Shown here in pieces: positions 48,901 through 64,000 of a stretch of 64,000 nt of DNA. The position numbers and the translations under genes were made by a program. The first letter of the stretch is position 1, and each line of letters starts with the position of its first letter. The notes under the pieces are model-generated. The model was not told the origin of the DNA and did no database searches. It worked only from the letters and a program-made list of their open reading frames with translations. The DNA is from a virus: the IMG/VR virus record IMGVR_UViG_3300046336_000034, positions 23,009 through 87,008 of that record. One strand, written 5' to 3'.

Positions 48901-51900
48901 TTGACCTATCTTCCCATGCAACTTCATCACCTTTGACCAAGCTGGTTGCACACTTGCATTATGAAACGACACAATATTCTTAGGTAGGGTAGGTTTGTAT
49001 CCTTCACTAAGAGCCTCTGTAGCGATTACTTTAGCTTTCTGATACGCAGCTAAGTCCTCGGTTTTAAAACCTCTTAAATCTTCGCTCAAGACCTTCTTAG
49101 AGCGTTTATCGCCCTTCACCCAAGAGAACTGTTGCTTTTGTTTAACAACCTCACAGATGCTCTCAGGGAATGCTTGATGCTTAGTGCGATTAAGAGTTAT
49201 ATCTGCAATAGCTTTCATCCCTTTAGTAGACTCGCCCCTAGCCTCGAAAAAGATATTAGCTGTTAAGCACTGAAGTTCCGTAGGAGTTTCAGCAGTAATT
49301 CCTGAAATGGAGGTGAACATTCCTAAAATTATTAGAAACTTAAGTAATTGACTCATACTTCATTTTCCAATATTCACCTGCTTCGATCTCGTCGTCCACA
49401 TTCGATTCTAACATAGACACTTTCTCTTCTAAGTCGTCAACTTTATCCAGCAATTCCTCAATCATCTCAGGTGAGAGATAATTATGGAGTTTAAAATGCT
49501 CGCGGTAGCTGTTGTTAACGGATTTGTACTCTTTGTTCATATATTCTCCTTTTTATTTACTTCTTTTTACCAGACTATGTTAGTCAAGTAAAGCTTAAAC
49601 TCAATATTTGGGAATTGCTTCTTGAGTTCATTGCTAAGCTCAATAGACTCATCTATTTTCTCTAAAGTAATTTCCCGTAATGACGAGGGCTGAGTCAAGA
49701 ACTTACCTACAATATTCTCGTTCCTGTTAGAATCATAGTAGATACTTCCAATGTCTAGCCCACCATTATCAATTAACTCTTCGAACTCCTCAAATGAGTT
49801 CTCACCTTCTGGTAGTGCACTAACAAACTCATCATAAGGTAAGCCTACCATCAAACTGCACTCTGTACTAATTCCCATTATATTCTCCTTAAAATTTGAA
49901 AATCCCTAGTAACCTATTACTCAAGTCAGGCTTTATTGTATCAATGATTTCACCATCTTTCAAGCAAAAACTATGCTGTTGTGTAATTACAACATAAGTA
50001 CCTTGCTTCAACCTGTAGTCGTTTAAGCTCTCGCAAATAAACAGCTTGCCCCCTGCTCTCATTGCACCAGCAGCAGCCATACGGACATTCATAGGTAGAC
50101 CGTTAGTTCTTCCTAAGTCTTTCATAATCTGATGCACTTCTTCGTAGGACTTACTTGATGCATTAGCGACAGAACGGACAGAGCAATCTTCTTTTTCAGG
50201 TAGATGCTTTGGTGTAGTTACACCTTTGTGAGATAGTTTAAACATTAGGTTTCCTTTTATTGATTTCGTTTGTAACTAAGTTTGAAGTATACACTGAACT
50301 TCTACAAAATAATCCAGATTTTTAAACTGTTACAAACTATTACAAGACGCAACCCGAAGGGTTCGGATTGCTTACAGTTATTCAAAATCATCTGAAGAAA
50401 AACAGTAAAAGTTCTTACGACTAAAGTCAAACTCTCTTAGAGTGTATTGAACATCCTCAAAATCATCTTCGTAAGTGTCTAGCACTTCACTAATCTTCTT
50501 ATCTTGGAAGGGGGAACTCTTCTTGGATGAGTTTTTCTTTTTTGACATAGTAATCTCCTTGCTCTGTGTGTTTATGATGCTGTAACCGTCTACTTGCTGT
50601 ACCTCTTTTAACTTTAAGGACAGTCCCTTCCTGTGCTCTGATATAGTCCAGTAAGCCCCTTGAGGGGGTGAGCTTAGGTCTAGGGTGTGCTGCTGACATT
50701 ACAATCTTACCAGTCTTTAAGTCCCTGATACGCTTAGGTTCTGGTTTGATAATCTCAATCTTGAACAATCTCTCAAAAAGGACAGAGTTACCTAGATACA
50801 ACTGCTCCCTCATCGTGTCGTAGAATACCTCAAGAACATCTCGGACTTCTTCAGGGGTGTATCCACTTTTCTTAGATGTAAGAGCAGTCATGTGTTTGAT
50901 GTTGAGTCGTTGCTTTTCCTTAGTTATCATAACCTTCTGGGCACTCCTTTTCTAGTAATTTTATCCAATCCGTTGATGCGAATTGTAGCACAAAATAATC
51001 ATCACTCATATAGTTCATCTCCGAAAGTTCATAACGATAACACCAAGTATCGTCCGACCAGAGGATGATGTCTTCAAAGTCCTGTTTTAACATCTGTTGC
51101 ATCTTGCGATGTTGGTTGCGTCCACAGAACATTAAGTGTCTTATCAAAAACAATTAAGAATCTATGTTTAACTGGACGAGAACGCCACTCTCCTACTCCC
51201 TGTTTACCTCTTGATGCTTTTATACCATCTACATACCAGTCCTTTTTTGGTGCGGTTGTTCCGTAGTACACAAAATTAGCTGCACGATAAACAACACCTG
51301 AGTGAAATCTTGTATCGGCGTAAGATAGTACAGCTCTACACACTTGCTCCTTCCTAAGCAACTTAATGGATTTGGATATGAACCAAGAGGCTAAGTTATG
51401 TTCTGCAGTTTGTACATCAGGGTGAAGGCATAGCCTCGACAATTCCCACAAACCTTGTTGCTCCTCCCTTTTCAACCCAAAGCATCCAACAGCAAGCTCA
51501 GGGACAGGTAAACCTGTAAATATACAAACACCAACAAGTTGTTCCTTGTAAAACAGTCCTGTATTAACACCTGATTTGAAGCCTTTTGACTCCCTTGATA
51601 AGTAATGAAAAGATTGTAGAAGTTCAGTGCATTCTTTTTTAGATATAAGTTCTAAAGAGTATTCGCTTTTCATGTCGCTTCTCCTGCTATTGCTGCGTCA
51701 ATGTAAGAATCAAGTTGTTCAAGTACATCTGGCGTATATGGGTCAATGCCGCACCATGCAGCTACCTGTGCATTACGGCAATGTTTTTTATACCGCTCAG
51801 CATCCTTACGCAGTGCTTCTACTTCGGTTTGTAGCTTTGAAATAATTTCAAGTAACCTTACTTTTTTGGTATCTAGCAGTTTTTGCGCCATTTCAATCTG

Positions 51901-54900
51901 CTCGTTTGTGTAGCTCATTATTTACCTTTCATGTAGGCGTTGACAGCGGCGACAAATTCAGCGGTAGATATACCAGACTCTAAGCTGTTGTTGCATTCAG
52001 CCATCATTTTGTAGGTCACCATATCTGCCGTAATGGGTTTGAAGTGTGCGGGATGGGTGTAGACGGCAATCCAATAGTCGCCATGCTTTTTTTGAAGATA
52101 TGGCCTGTATTGAACCGTGCATCGGTGTAATCCTCACGAACAAAGCCAAATGGCTCACCCTCTGGCTGGTCTAGTAGCGGCAATAAATCAAGGTGGTGCG
52201 CTCCGCAGCCGTAAGCATCTAGGGTTGCGATTAAGTCTTTTACAAGTTCTTTTGATATTTGTGGCATGTTAGTCCTTCACGATGTTGCCAAAAACGGCAG
52301 TTTCACTGATATACAAACCGCCACCTATAGACGCTGAAAATTGGCCAACATAGCGTTGCGCATCTTCGAGAGTTTTGAAAAGTGTGAACCCTACTTCACT
52401 AGATACTGACCACACAATTAGCGGGTCATTTGACGGCATCACTTCTGCTAGCTTTGCTTTTAGCTCGGCTATCTCGGTGGCTTGCTCGGTACGGGCGCGT
52501 ATATATCCAGCAAACACATAATCATTGTCTGTGACGGCTTGGTGTGATGCGCTCAACGGGCGAGCTGGAAATGCTTTTGCAAAGTCTTTGCGCCACTCTG
52601 TCATTTGCGCTGGTGTTGGGGTCATTTGATAAGTTCCTTAATAGCCGCTAATTGAGCCTCGGTTGATGGGTAAGTGCGGTGATATATTGCTTGTAGCTTT
52701 TCTAGCGCTTGCTTGCGTCCATAGGCTTCGGCTGCTTGCCATTTCTCATAATCGCGATGCAAATATGAGAGGTTGTACAAACCGTCTGTTTTTGAAAAGT
52801 CTTCATTGGTTATGTTGTGGTAGCCAGAATAGTGCGTCTCAAAAGCCTTTTGTGATTCGGGTATAGCTGCTCCTTTAGGCTCGTTCGTTCTGAGTTTTAA
52901 AGGGCATTTTGAGCACCAGTTTTCGGGCTTACTGCCGCACTCAATATCTTTGTACGAGCAAACATAAGTTGTTGTCATAGCAACCCCTCTTCTTTAAGCA
53001 AAGCAATAACATCATCACGGCTACCTGTCCATGCTGGATGCTTGGGGCGGAGTTCGTATTCTGGTCTATGTGTTTTTGAGTGAGCATCAAAACGGTCAAT
53101 GTCAACCGCAAGCCACCCTTGCCCGTACCTAGTGTACCAAACGTCATGCGCCTCTTTCTTTGCTTCCCACTCAGCTACAGCCTGCTCAGGTGTGACCATG
53201 CGCCCGTCTAGTTTGATGGTGGTTTTGGTGCAGTAGGTGTAAGTTCCCTTAACGCTGAAACCTAAAGATACACCGGCGTAGATGGTCATATTTTGATGTC
53301 TCCACTCAACCGTATCACCCATGCTGCGCTGCAACTTCTGCGCCTCAGTCCGCAACATCCTGATAGCTGGCTCACCGTCTTTTGAAACGAGGCAGCTTAT
53401 GTCTATGCAGCGGTATTCATATTCTGGGAAAAATGAAGGCTTATGCACATCTTCCCAGCTATCTGATATTAAAAGTTTGTACTCCCACAAATAAAACCCA
53501 GTCGTACCCTCTTTAACTTGCTTGGTATACTCAGCGCGAATGGCTGCATGTGGGTCTGCTGGCTTAGTTTCATTTTTAAAAATACGCCCGTTTTGGTTGT
53601 GCTTTGCGTGTATCTTCATTGCGTGAGCAATAGCGCCTTCGGCGTTCGCCCTGTCTTCACTGCCCTTTTGCATAGAGTAAGTGGCAATTTCAAAATCAGA
53701 CGCGAGAGAATTTAGTGCAACAACCAACTCAATACGCACATCATCTGGGTCTACTGGCTCAGGCTGTGCTTGAGTAGTCGCGTAAGTAAAAAGCGAGTCG
53801 CCCATACCTGCTGCATAGCTATCACAACACATTTGCTTTATGCCGGTTTGTGTGGCGAATGGCTGGGATTGAAACCAGTCTTCAAACGCACTATTGCCGA
53901 CACTTAGTTTTGGCGTACTGTCGGAATATTTTGTATTCCGGCTTACGGGCTGTGCTTGCTTGATGGCGCGGTATTTAAGTGGCTCACCCATATAATTAGA
54001 AATGTAGGCACAGCCAACCCCACACAAAAGCCAATCATTAAAAACAAACATCTCAGCTTTCCCCGCCCCAAGCTCTCGCGCCCGTGCTGCTGTGATGTAT
54101 TCGCTTTCTTGTTGTGCGTTGATACCATCAATCACTCGGTTCAGTGATTGCAGCCATTCTTCTGCTAGGCTAGTACCTACGGCTGCTTTGGCGTATTCAA
54201 TTGTGATATAGGGTATTTTCATTTTAGTTCTCCTTTGTTTCAATGGTTAGATTCTACTGCATATTTCTCTTGATTGCAGTGGTTACTTGTAACAATAAGT
54301 AATATTTACCCTTCTCTTGTTCTATTTAAATAGCTCATCCGAGGTTTACATAGAGTTAACTTGTGTTGTAATCTTTCGATATGCCTTGTAAGAGCATTCA
54401 CAAGCCCCCCTAAACTACCTACTCCATAGAATAGTTGTAGACTTTTTATTTCCTCAATGTCTTGTGGGAGCATTGTTGTGTAGTAAAGAATACTCATTTC
54501 TTACTCCAGACAAACACATCAGTCCAAGCTGCAAGATGCACTAAGTTGTGGGGTTTATTAAGTTCCCAACAGTAAGAGTACATACCGTCTACGTGGTCAA
54601 AGTGAATAGGAAAAGCACTACTGTCCATTGTATCAACAGTCACAACACTTCCTCTTGGAACGTCATAAAGTTTAACAGGTTTTTTGCTTTGCTTGTAATC
54701 TGATTTCCAGTCCTTAATATCAATTTCGCTAATCATATTTCTCCTTAATAGTTCTCAGTCCGTGGAAAATAAATCACTCTAGTGCTACAGCCTCCGCACT
54801 TTAACACCTTCCCTTGTTGTAGCTGCTTATGCTTCACTTCAGGAATTTGATGATAACGTCTACCATCACTACAGCAACAGGTATAACGGTAAACCTTTTT

Positions 54901-57900
54901 ATCAACTGCACTAATATCTAAGTCATGGTATACATTAGGCTTCAGTCCCAACTGAAGCATTAAATTCTTCCAATTAACTCCGTGGTCAACGAGTTCATCG
55001 GGGTATAAGATGTACTGAACAATGTGAGCAGTTTCATGAGGGATAATCTCCTCAAAGAACTCCTCTTGGTTTGCTAAAAACAAGCTCTCGTTCAGTACAA
55101 TCTTTAAATCTCCATTATAAGCTAGACCAGCGTTAAGCCCTAAAGTCTTTTTAAACTGTACTTGTACTTTTACGTACTTAGCTGTCTCTTCTCCTAGTAG
55201 GATGTCTAGGCACTGTTTTATGCGGTCTTGAACTTTTAATTGTAAGAGGATTGGTACTGTCAAAATTTACTCCGTTTAGTTTGATGAGATGATTATACAC
55301 AGAAATCTAAAGGTTGTTGTACTGTTACAAAGAATTACACTCTCCACCTAACCACTCAACTTTGACACCTTTAGATTCTAAGTACTCAAGTCCACTTAAG
55401 TCCCTGTACTCGTGCTTGTAGTAAAACTTCTTGATACCCGAGTCCACAATCTCAATAGCGCATCCAAGACAGCATAGATGACTGCAAAACATACTAGCAC
55501 CGCTTGATGAGCCGTTAGAGTGTCTGAGCTTATTTAAAGCATTGACCTCAGCATGGCGCACTACAGTGCTGGTGTTACCGTCAGCATCTTCACAAAGGTT
55601 AGTTAACCAACCACGAGGTGTTCCATTTACACCACAAGAAATGATTGTGTCGTCCTTGACAATGAGTGCGCCTACTTTAAGTCTCGTAGCCGCTGATGTC
55701 TGACCAAATCGCTCAGCCATGTCTAAATATGCGTGAAGGTACTTAGTTTTCACTGCTCTTATCCTTTCACGTATTGTAGTGCTTCGTTTGTCAACTTAGT
55801 CAAATTAACAAGTAACACATTGGTGTAGGGTGACAGCTTACAACCGTATTCCTTCTCCATGTTTAACGCATTGACTAAGACCTTGACTTGCTGCCAATTA
55901 CGAAGATTCGTTGTGTCTACGGTTTCCATTGCTATTGTAACCCTTTAATCTGTTTAATTAAATTACTTAATCTAGCTTCACGTTTTTTATGCTGCAGGAA
56001 GAACTTTCGGCTTAGACTAAAATCTTCAAAATGTCCCGAAGTTGTAAAATCTTCCTTGTCACAAAGATTCCACAATCGTTGTGCTTCCCGTTTATACTCA
56101 TTTTTAATCTCTGTCACCATAGACAATGTATCACGAAGCTCGTGAAGTAACTGCTGAACTTCACCTTGACTTAGACTGGCTGAACGAGCAATTTCATTTT
56201 GTTTTGTATCCGTGTTAGTAAATCTCCATTCAATAATGTCTGCCGCATTGTCCTCTAAAGACCAATCAAAATCACCAAAGAGTGCCTCACTGGAGTTAAG
56301 AATTACATCGCTTCGTAACTTCACCTCAAAGTTAGATACTCCTGTGTAGGGTTTTACACCTGTATTTTTAATCCATTCGCTCATGCTTTTCTCCTTTGCT
56401 TTTAAAATTGCCTAAAAAATCTATCCAAAATTCTTTGCCTTCTTCTGTGTGTTCCCAGTTGAATACTCCATAAACTATCTCCTCAACCTCGGTAGCGAGG
56501 AATCTTGAGTAGAATATTTCACTCAAAGTATTGGTTGCTTGTTCACGAATCTTTACAGCGATATCCTCGGGTACACCTAACTCAAGACAGCGTTTGTAAA
56601 GTTGATATTTTTCATGTGATGTTAATTTTGATATTGTTTACTCCTTTTGATTTGATACCTGAATCATAGCATAGATTAAAAGTCTGTCAACAGCGTATGT
56701 ACTAAATGTGTAATATTCTGTAACAGGCGAAGAAAAACCTCCGAGCTTTACGGCAAGGAGGTTTTCGTTTGGCTAGGTTGCTATTCCATGTCGTTCAGTG
56801 TAGGCTGCGCCTAGGTTTCCGAGGTTTTCTATCTCACTCTCGCGTCTAGCATTAGCTGCAGCTAACGCTGCTTCTAGGGTGTAGTATTCACGGATACCGT
56901 GGTAGGTAGCACACAACTTACCGTTCATGTCACACCAGTGAGCGCAATAACCTGTGACCTCACCGTACTTGTTACGCTGAGCTTTCACACCAGTAGGCAG
57001 GTCAGCGTCACGGCGGTTGTAACTTGACTTATTCTGGTTGTTAACAGTACGAGTCACGTCTCTAAGGTTTTCAACCCTATTATTAGACTTATCACCGTCA
57101 ACGTGGTCTATATGATTATCAGGAAACTTACCGTAGGTAACAAACCAGACTAAACGGTGTGCTCTGAAGAGGTTTCCGTTTATTGTGATTATGGTGTAGC
57201 CGTCTTTACGCAAAGTACCAGCTTTGCTGCCAGCTTTGACTCTTGACCGAGGAGAGGGTCTCACTCTCCAATAAAATACACTCTCTGGTAGCCTCAGTTC
57301 CAGTGCCTCGTTTACCTGCTCTAACGTAAGAGCTAATTCTTTCTTACTTGCCATTTAGAAACTCCAGCACCTTACCTAACGTAGCTTCACCTCCCTCGTA
57401 ACGAACTACCTCTTCACCATCCTCAAACAAGAGTACGGTAGGTGAAGAATACACTCTGAAAAATGTTGCTATTTCTGGTGATTCACTAATATATACAACC
57501 TGCACCGCCTCTTGGTCTATGTCTTTGTGCTGCAATGCTTCTCGAAGTTTTTTACCGTGTTGACATTGTTTAGTACGGAAGATGGTTACTACTTTTTCTT
57601 TCATGTTTACTCCTTGTTTGTTATTGACATACTTCACACTCTTGCACGCGAGTAATACCGCCTGCGCCACGCATTGAATAAATATAATACAGACTTAGAA
57701 TACCCTCATCCTCAAAAGCTATTCGATGAATTTCACTAATATAATCTTCTGAATCGTTAGATGTGAAATACAAGTTAATACTCTGTGCTTGGTCAATGTA
57801 TTTTTGACGATTAGAACATAATCTTAGATAGTCCTCCATTCGTACTTCAAAAGCAGTTCTGAAGACTTGTCGTTCATGTTCTGTCAACCACCCTACATGT

Positions 57901-60900
57901 TGTACACTTCCCTTGTTCTTAATGATGTCTCGGATTGTCTCATCATTATAAACACCTTTGTCCTTCATAATTTCAAGAAGAACCTTGTTGATACGGAAGA
58001 ACTCCCCACCTGCTGATTGTTTAGTAAACACCATTGCTGTGTCAAGACCAATACCTTCACTAGCACCAGCCATAATCTCAGCGGTGGACTTTGTAGGGGG
58101 CATCATCAGACGTGTAGCATTGCGAATACCTAACCCTTTGCACCCTTCTGGTTCACCCATGACCTCTGCTAACCACTTTGTTGTCAATAGGCTATCAGCA
58201 CCAAGTTTACCAAAGATTTCACGGTTCAAGAACATTGTATCTAAATGCCCAATCACTAATCGCTCTTTTTGGAATAACGTGTGTAACCCCATAACACCAG
58301 AGCCAAGAGCACGAAACTCTTTAGTGAAACGATAAATCTTTTTCATCGCTTCTTTGTCAATATCAGACATTTCATCCATTGTCGCAAGGTACTCACTGAT
58401 ATTGCAGTCAGACATAATCTGACCAATCCAGTAGAGATGCGCAGGAAATACACGGTAATGCTCTAAGTTATAGTTCAAAATCACACAAGAGAATGTGTAG
58501 TTCTCGTCGGCAGGAAGACAGGTCTCTTGGCAGAGGTTTGATGCTTTTAAAGTCATACCCTTGCGTTTAAATGCAGGGGCTAAATGTCGGTTCATTTTAT
58601 CAATAAACGTGTAGTAACCCTTGCCTCGTGGCAGCTTAACACCTAATGTCTTTGATAACTTACTGACAGCAACCTTGTCCTTGTTTTTCAAAGCTTCAAT
58701 GAACTCATCATCAATCAACCAGCCAACATTATTGGACTCAGTATTCTCGTATAAGTTGTTTAGTACTTTCTCAAAGTCCCCATGTTGAGGGCGAATTGAG
58801 TAAGCCAAACTGCCCCTACGAGAAGCTTGTGTAACCTCGTTCATGCAGCTAATAAAGTCGTTCACCAACGGCATCACACCTAGGCTGTTACCACCACGTT
58901 TTAGTTCCGCACCTTCATGTGGGAAATGGTCAATACTGTAGCTTGTACCATGACTATGTTTTGTCAGGATAGCCGCCTCGGTGATGGCATTGTAGCGGTC
59001 ATAGAGGTTGTTACCAACATAGCCACCAGCACAGGAGACAGTTGTCCCACGTTTGCGTAAACCACCATTAGCCAGTAGCGGAGTTGATGCACTAATATAA
59101 CCATCCCACATGGACTCAAAAAACACATCTAAATAGGTCTTACCTGTTGTGTACGGGTCAGCTTCCCACCAGTCTGGGTAGACAGCAGGGGCATGTGCTG
59201 CTAAAGCACGAGCGATAGTTTTAAATCGGGCTTTAGGTGTTTCATTTTTGTACGAGTACTTCTCATAAAAAAGTTGCGTACCACCTGTCGTAAACCAAGA
59301 GGGTGCTTCGTTGTTTTCTTGCAGTTGTTTTCGTAGTGCTGAATAATCAATTGTCATTTTGTTCCTTTGTCCATGCGTTACCAAAAGCAGATTCGTTCCA
59401 GCTACTCTCGTATTCCATTCCTATACCAGCAGAGAAGAAGTCCACAACTTTATAGGCATAAGTATTCTTCTCGAACCAATCAACTACACTGCACTTACCA
59501 ACCTCAAACTCATGAGGTAGCCCAAGTCGTTCTAAATAAATGTTCAGTCGATGTTTTACAAACTCTTTAAACTCTTGTTTAGGTACGCCGTTCAAGGAAT
59601 CCTTTGTGATTGCCATGTCAATGATTCTGCACTCATGCAAGTATGCATAATGAACAGCTTCAAGAACCTTTTCATAGCGGCGGGTATCCTCTTGCAGTGT
59701 TGTACCCATCTCAGCGTAGTAAGTGTTCACAATTTCAGATGAAACTTGACCATGTAAATCCTCATCAATTGCTGATTGATTAGTACCACGGACAACCACA
59801 GGAATCAAGTTATATCCGTTAGATTGGAAGCTCTTTAGTATTGCAAAAGAACTAAAGAGGAGTGCAGTCTCTGTCATCGAAAAGATAATAGTAGCTAGAA
59901 CTTTATCTTCTTGCCCCAGTACACCCTTCAACCAATCAACACGTCCTTTAAGCTCAGGGTCTTTAATATAAGCTAGGTAGTGCTCGTCTGTATCCAAGCC
60001 AAGTACAACATTGAACTGGTTGTAAAACTCCGCATGAATACCTTTCTCAACAGCGTCAATAACACTAGCAGCTAACCGCACCTCAGGACGTGGGAATGTG
60101 TTCGCTACAACCTGCCCCCAGAAGTCACCAACCATTAACTCATAACGAAGGAATAAATGCAGGACTGTTTTAACAGCATGAAGCTGCTCTTCGTTTAATT
60201 TGTACAAAAGAGTCATACGGTCTAGCTCAACCTTCATTTCTGAGCTTGTCCAGAATTGTTCTTCTAGTTGCTTATTAGCTAAACGTACAATCTCTGGATA
60301 TTGTCGAACATAGCTATCTGTTTTCTGCATAATCCTTGGGATTTTAATTTCGCTCATTCAACCATACCTTTCTGACGGTAAATATCTGTCAGCAGTTTTG
60401 AACCACTCGCCTTGTCCTTGGCTTCTCGACTCGCATAACCACTATCGATCCATTCCTTATCTGTCCGTTCATTCCCAATCCATCTGTCACAGGTCACTAG
60501 ACGATTCAAACGGGTACGGTGAGTAACACATGCCTGTGTCTCTACACCTTGGTTTGTATTCATTCCAAATTGCCATAAGATTTCATAAAAATCCCCTTTA
60601 TTCTCCTCTGCCCACTTGTATGTGAAGTGAGGCATTACTTCAACGACATCCATTGCTGAAACTATCGAAAGTGCAATAATATTTGACATCTATTCTCCTT
60701 ATTAATTTACAGTAAAAATCTGTTACATATTATAACACAGATTTGTTTGATATTCAAGTTTTAAACTAACTCAGAGTAATTAAATACTCTAGAAATAACT
60801 TCAGCAACTTTTAAAGCTAATTCACGGTGTTCTTTTTGTGTACTGACATCCTTACGAACTTGGATATAGTGAATCCAAGAGCGAATACTTCCTTGTACAT

Positions 60901-63900
60901 ACAGTTTAGACATCGTATTACCCTCTGGCAGTACTACACGAGCCTGTTCTTTAGCAATGCCATTACTTACTGCCCAATTGTAATTCCGCCGTGCAAGGTT
61001 AATAATCTCTAGTTGCTTCTCGTCCCATATATCTTGAAGCTCTTTATCTCGTACTTCAATACTATTTTGTCGGTTTTTTGTGTCCTGTAGACGGGCTTCA
61101 CGTAGAACAAACTCCATGTCTGTAGTTGGATTCGCGTATCTTTGACTAAATTCCTGAAATGAAAACGAACGGTGACGTAAAAGTTGTCGTGCAATGTCAC
61201 GAGGGCATTCAATCTCTAGTGTAGCATTGCACATCTCAAGGGGTGACCAGTGCTGATTCTTAATCAAGTACTTAATAAGCTTATCTGCTGTCTCATTATT
61301 TAACTGATTACTTGGATTTGAAACCCTAGCACAGAATGCGATTAAATCCTTAGGTGTTTTGAAGGAGTCCTTAAAGTCCTCTGAAGGTTGTGTGTACCCA
61401 ATAATTTTAGCACTAATCAAATCTTACCTCCTTTAATAAAGGTCTTCAATGTAGAAGTAAATACTTCAATTACGTCTCTCTCAATAAGTTCTACTACTCC
61501 GAGCAATACAATACTAAGCGGGAGAGCGATTACACCAATGAGCACATAAATAAACGCTGCCAAGTACCCTAATTTATGTGTAGCTAACCACTCCAATGTT
61601 TGCCAATATTTATTAATCACTTGTTTTCTCCTTTGTTTAGTTTAGGGTTTAACATTAGCTCCAATAAGAACATAGCGTTCACAGCCACAGCACTCAAGTG
61701 AGTAGTTGTTGGGTCAATATTATCTGCGTCATAGATTTCACCTTTACGGTGCGCCTCTAAGTGCCTGTACAAAGCGTCAAGGTATCGTTCTTCAGCTTTA
61801 TCAACCTGCATCCAGTTATTACGAGCAGGGTACTTCTTCAAACCTACTGTTAAGTTCTTTGCCACGGCTTCTAGGGCGTATGGAGGGACAAGACTGTACA
61901 ACGTCTTACCATCATCATATTTAACCCCCTGAGAGGCTTCTGTGGCTTTCTCAGGGGGTGCTGAAGGTTCTACATCAGTACAGCCTTCGACCTTGAAAAC
62001 ATAAGAGAGTGAGCATCCCTCGTCAACTAAAGCATCGCACAAATTCTTGTCACATCTTGCTACACATATATCACAGTTATACCCATAATAATTAACAGGC
62101 TCTGAAGTATAGGTAACACCTTTGTGAATTTTAATTATGTTTTCCATAGTTCTCCTCTACTCGTTTAGAAACAAACTTGCCTAAATCATTGGATACAAAA
62201 TTGAAGGGTTTTTTAACCTTTCCTGTTTTCACATCCCGAAGGACATAGCAGTTCTCGTCTTGATGAAAAACAGAGGTTACCTCTACACCTTGACGTGCAT
62301 AACGGTCAACGGACTCTTGTGCAACATAAGGAGAGTTTGTGTATTTCGAGAGATTGTTCTCTGCTGTAGCAACTGCTGCTGAGTCCACATTTACACCTAG
62401 AGCTTCTAACTTCTGCAAAAAACCCATGACTGTAATGATGATGTCCAAGCAATCGTCTAACGCTGGCACAAGCATGTAGTCCTCAAGAGTCATGCGGTGC
62501 TCATCGTAAGCAACTTCACCGCCTAGGGTTGTGGTAAGTTCTTTAAACTCCTCACGTACGTAAGTGTATTGCTCGATGAAAGCTTTTTGAGATAGCTCCT
62601 TAGAAGCACCTGAAATGTTATTGAACTTTTTAGTAAGTTCGTATAGTTCACTGAATTTATTTGTCATTTATTCTCCTTTAAAATTTCACAATCGGTTTTA
62701 AAAATAATATTACTGAAGCCGTCAATAGCTCTGACAAGGTAGCTGTCTTCGTACTCACGGTAAGTGTCAAAGATTTGCCCAGTACACTGATTATACCATA
62801 GAAGGTTGTCGTGGCACTTAATTATTTTGATTTTCATGTTTCTACTTTCCATGCCGAGATGAGTAGACTATACCATGATTTAGTTCGAGCAGGAGTATCT
62901 GTTCAAGACGATAGTCTGTAGCTGTTTGTTTAGCCTCGTAGTCACCTAACTTATGAATTGAGAATCTTTTAATCCTCTTTCTATCATTCTTATCTCTCCA
63001 CTCTGCTATCCAATAGTGGTAAACGTACAACTTTCCGAGCTTGAACACTTCATCTTTTTGACGATAAACCCCATTAACACCAGACGAATTGTTAGATTTC
63101 ATTCTTGTGTTTTTGCAGTTATCAGTGTGAGACACAATCTTTAGGTTTTCAATCCTATTATCATCTCTAATACCATTTGCATGGTCAATGAAAGGTTGTC
63201 CCTCTCTCTTGGGAAAATCACCGTGTATGTATAACCAAGCCAACCTGTGTGCTAGATAGTTGCACCCATTGATTGTAATACGGACATACCCTTGTTTAGT
63301 TACAGTACCAGCAACTTGACCTACTTTGATTTTTCGAGCTTTAGATAGCAACCAATAAAACAAACCAGTTTCAAACTCATACCTTAACACTTCCTTTAAC
63401 AACATATATGGAAGCAGTGCTTCTTTGTCTTTATTAATTTTTGCCATTTTATTCCTTGAAATTAGAAAATCCCACCCAAAGGTAATACCCCTAGGTGAGA
63501 TTATATCACAGATTATTCTGTTTTGTAACGGTCAATAAGATACTGCGTACTGACAAAAGCTGGTTCAGCAAACCCGTTCTTAGCTTGGTAGAGCATAACA
63601 ATGCCCCTGTAGTGATTGTTCCCTTGATGCCCCTTGTATGCCTCCTTAAAAGGGTAACTAGCTCCTGCGACAATACCAATCCGCATTGTGTTATCCAGTA
63701 CAGGCTGAATTGCTACGTCAAGGGTTTGCTTGTGTCCTACACAAAAGGATACACCAACAGCCTTCAACTGACTAGCTGCATTGCCGCCATACGGTTTCCC
63801 ATTAAAAGGATTGGATAAGTAATGTACGAAATTGATGCCTTGAATATTAACAGGTTTAAGGAAGTCATGTACCTCCCAGTCTTTTTCTAGGTCAAGTAGA

Positions 63901-64000
63901 TGATAGCCGATGAAGCCTTCGAGTTCAGTATTCTCAGAGGGTAGTCGCATAAGACGACAGTTGCCTGTGAAACTAACAACTCCGTCCCTTCGCGTTATAA

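Overview
The window is part of the genome of a tailed double-stranded DNA phage, most likely a large siphovirus: it has a lambda H-type tape measure, a tail tube protein, a frameshifted tail chaperone pair and a tail terminator, and no sheath gene. Promoters look like host sigma-70 promoters (TTGACA-like, 16-17 base spacer, TATAAT, often preceded by TGTG), ribosome binding sites are canonical AGGAG, and small exported proteins (a lipoprotein-like protein, a SleB-type hydrolase, an Imm-like membrane protein) fit a bacterial, probably Gram-negative, host. The host species cannot be named from this sequence. The window cuts the tape measure gene at its left edge and a phosphoesterase-like gene at its right edge.

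Layout. 1-28,200 (minus strand): late virion genes, read right to left: small terminase candidate, large terminase, portal, a set of long fibre/structural proteins, XkdF-type protease, scaffold with a nested shorter form, decoration protein, major capsid protein, head-tail connectors, tail terminator, tail tube, tail chaperones, tape measure. 28,200-31,170: tRNA-Thr, a lipoprotein-like gene, tRNA-Asn and about 1 kb of structured non-coding sequence. 31,170-32,960 (minus): small genes. 32,970-33,560: divergent promoter region with an array of small hairpins. 33,566-40,312 (plus): a run of small, mostly unknown genes ending in PhoH-like and ClpP-like proteins. 40,313-41,206: gene-free but with its own promoter and terminator. 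41,207-44,473 (minus) and 45,224-45,612 (plus): small unknown genes flanked by TGTTACA-rich repeats. 45,996-64,000 (minus): small genes, Imm-like protein, cell-wall hydrolase, HU/IHF-like protein, Mom-like protein, a more GC-rich block (51.7-54.2 kb), SprT-like metalloprotease, dCMP deaminase, ribonucleotide reductase NrdAB with a glutaredoxin, ThyX, a dATP/dGTP diphosphohydrolase-like protein and a MazG-like protein. The right part thus supplies deoxynucleotides and the left part builds and fills the virion.

What stands out is parasitism by homing elements: two GIY-YIG and nine HNH-type genes in 64 kb, plus an ORF-less group I intron of 227 nt splitting the Walker A motif of the large terminase gene. 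At least four free-standing homing endonuclease genes of two unrelated families are preceded by the same covarying three-way-junction RNA (helix P1 - UA - helix P2 - GAAA-like linker - helix P3 - short linker - P1'), which I do not recognise and consider the best candidate for an undescribed system here. Other notable signals are a +1-type frameshift in the tail chaperone, an apparent AUA start codon, an A7 frameshift site, a five-hairpin RNA ending in a terminator in front of the PhoH-like gene, and a promoter that fires into an 800-base gene-free region.
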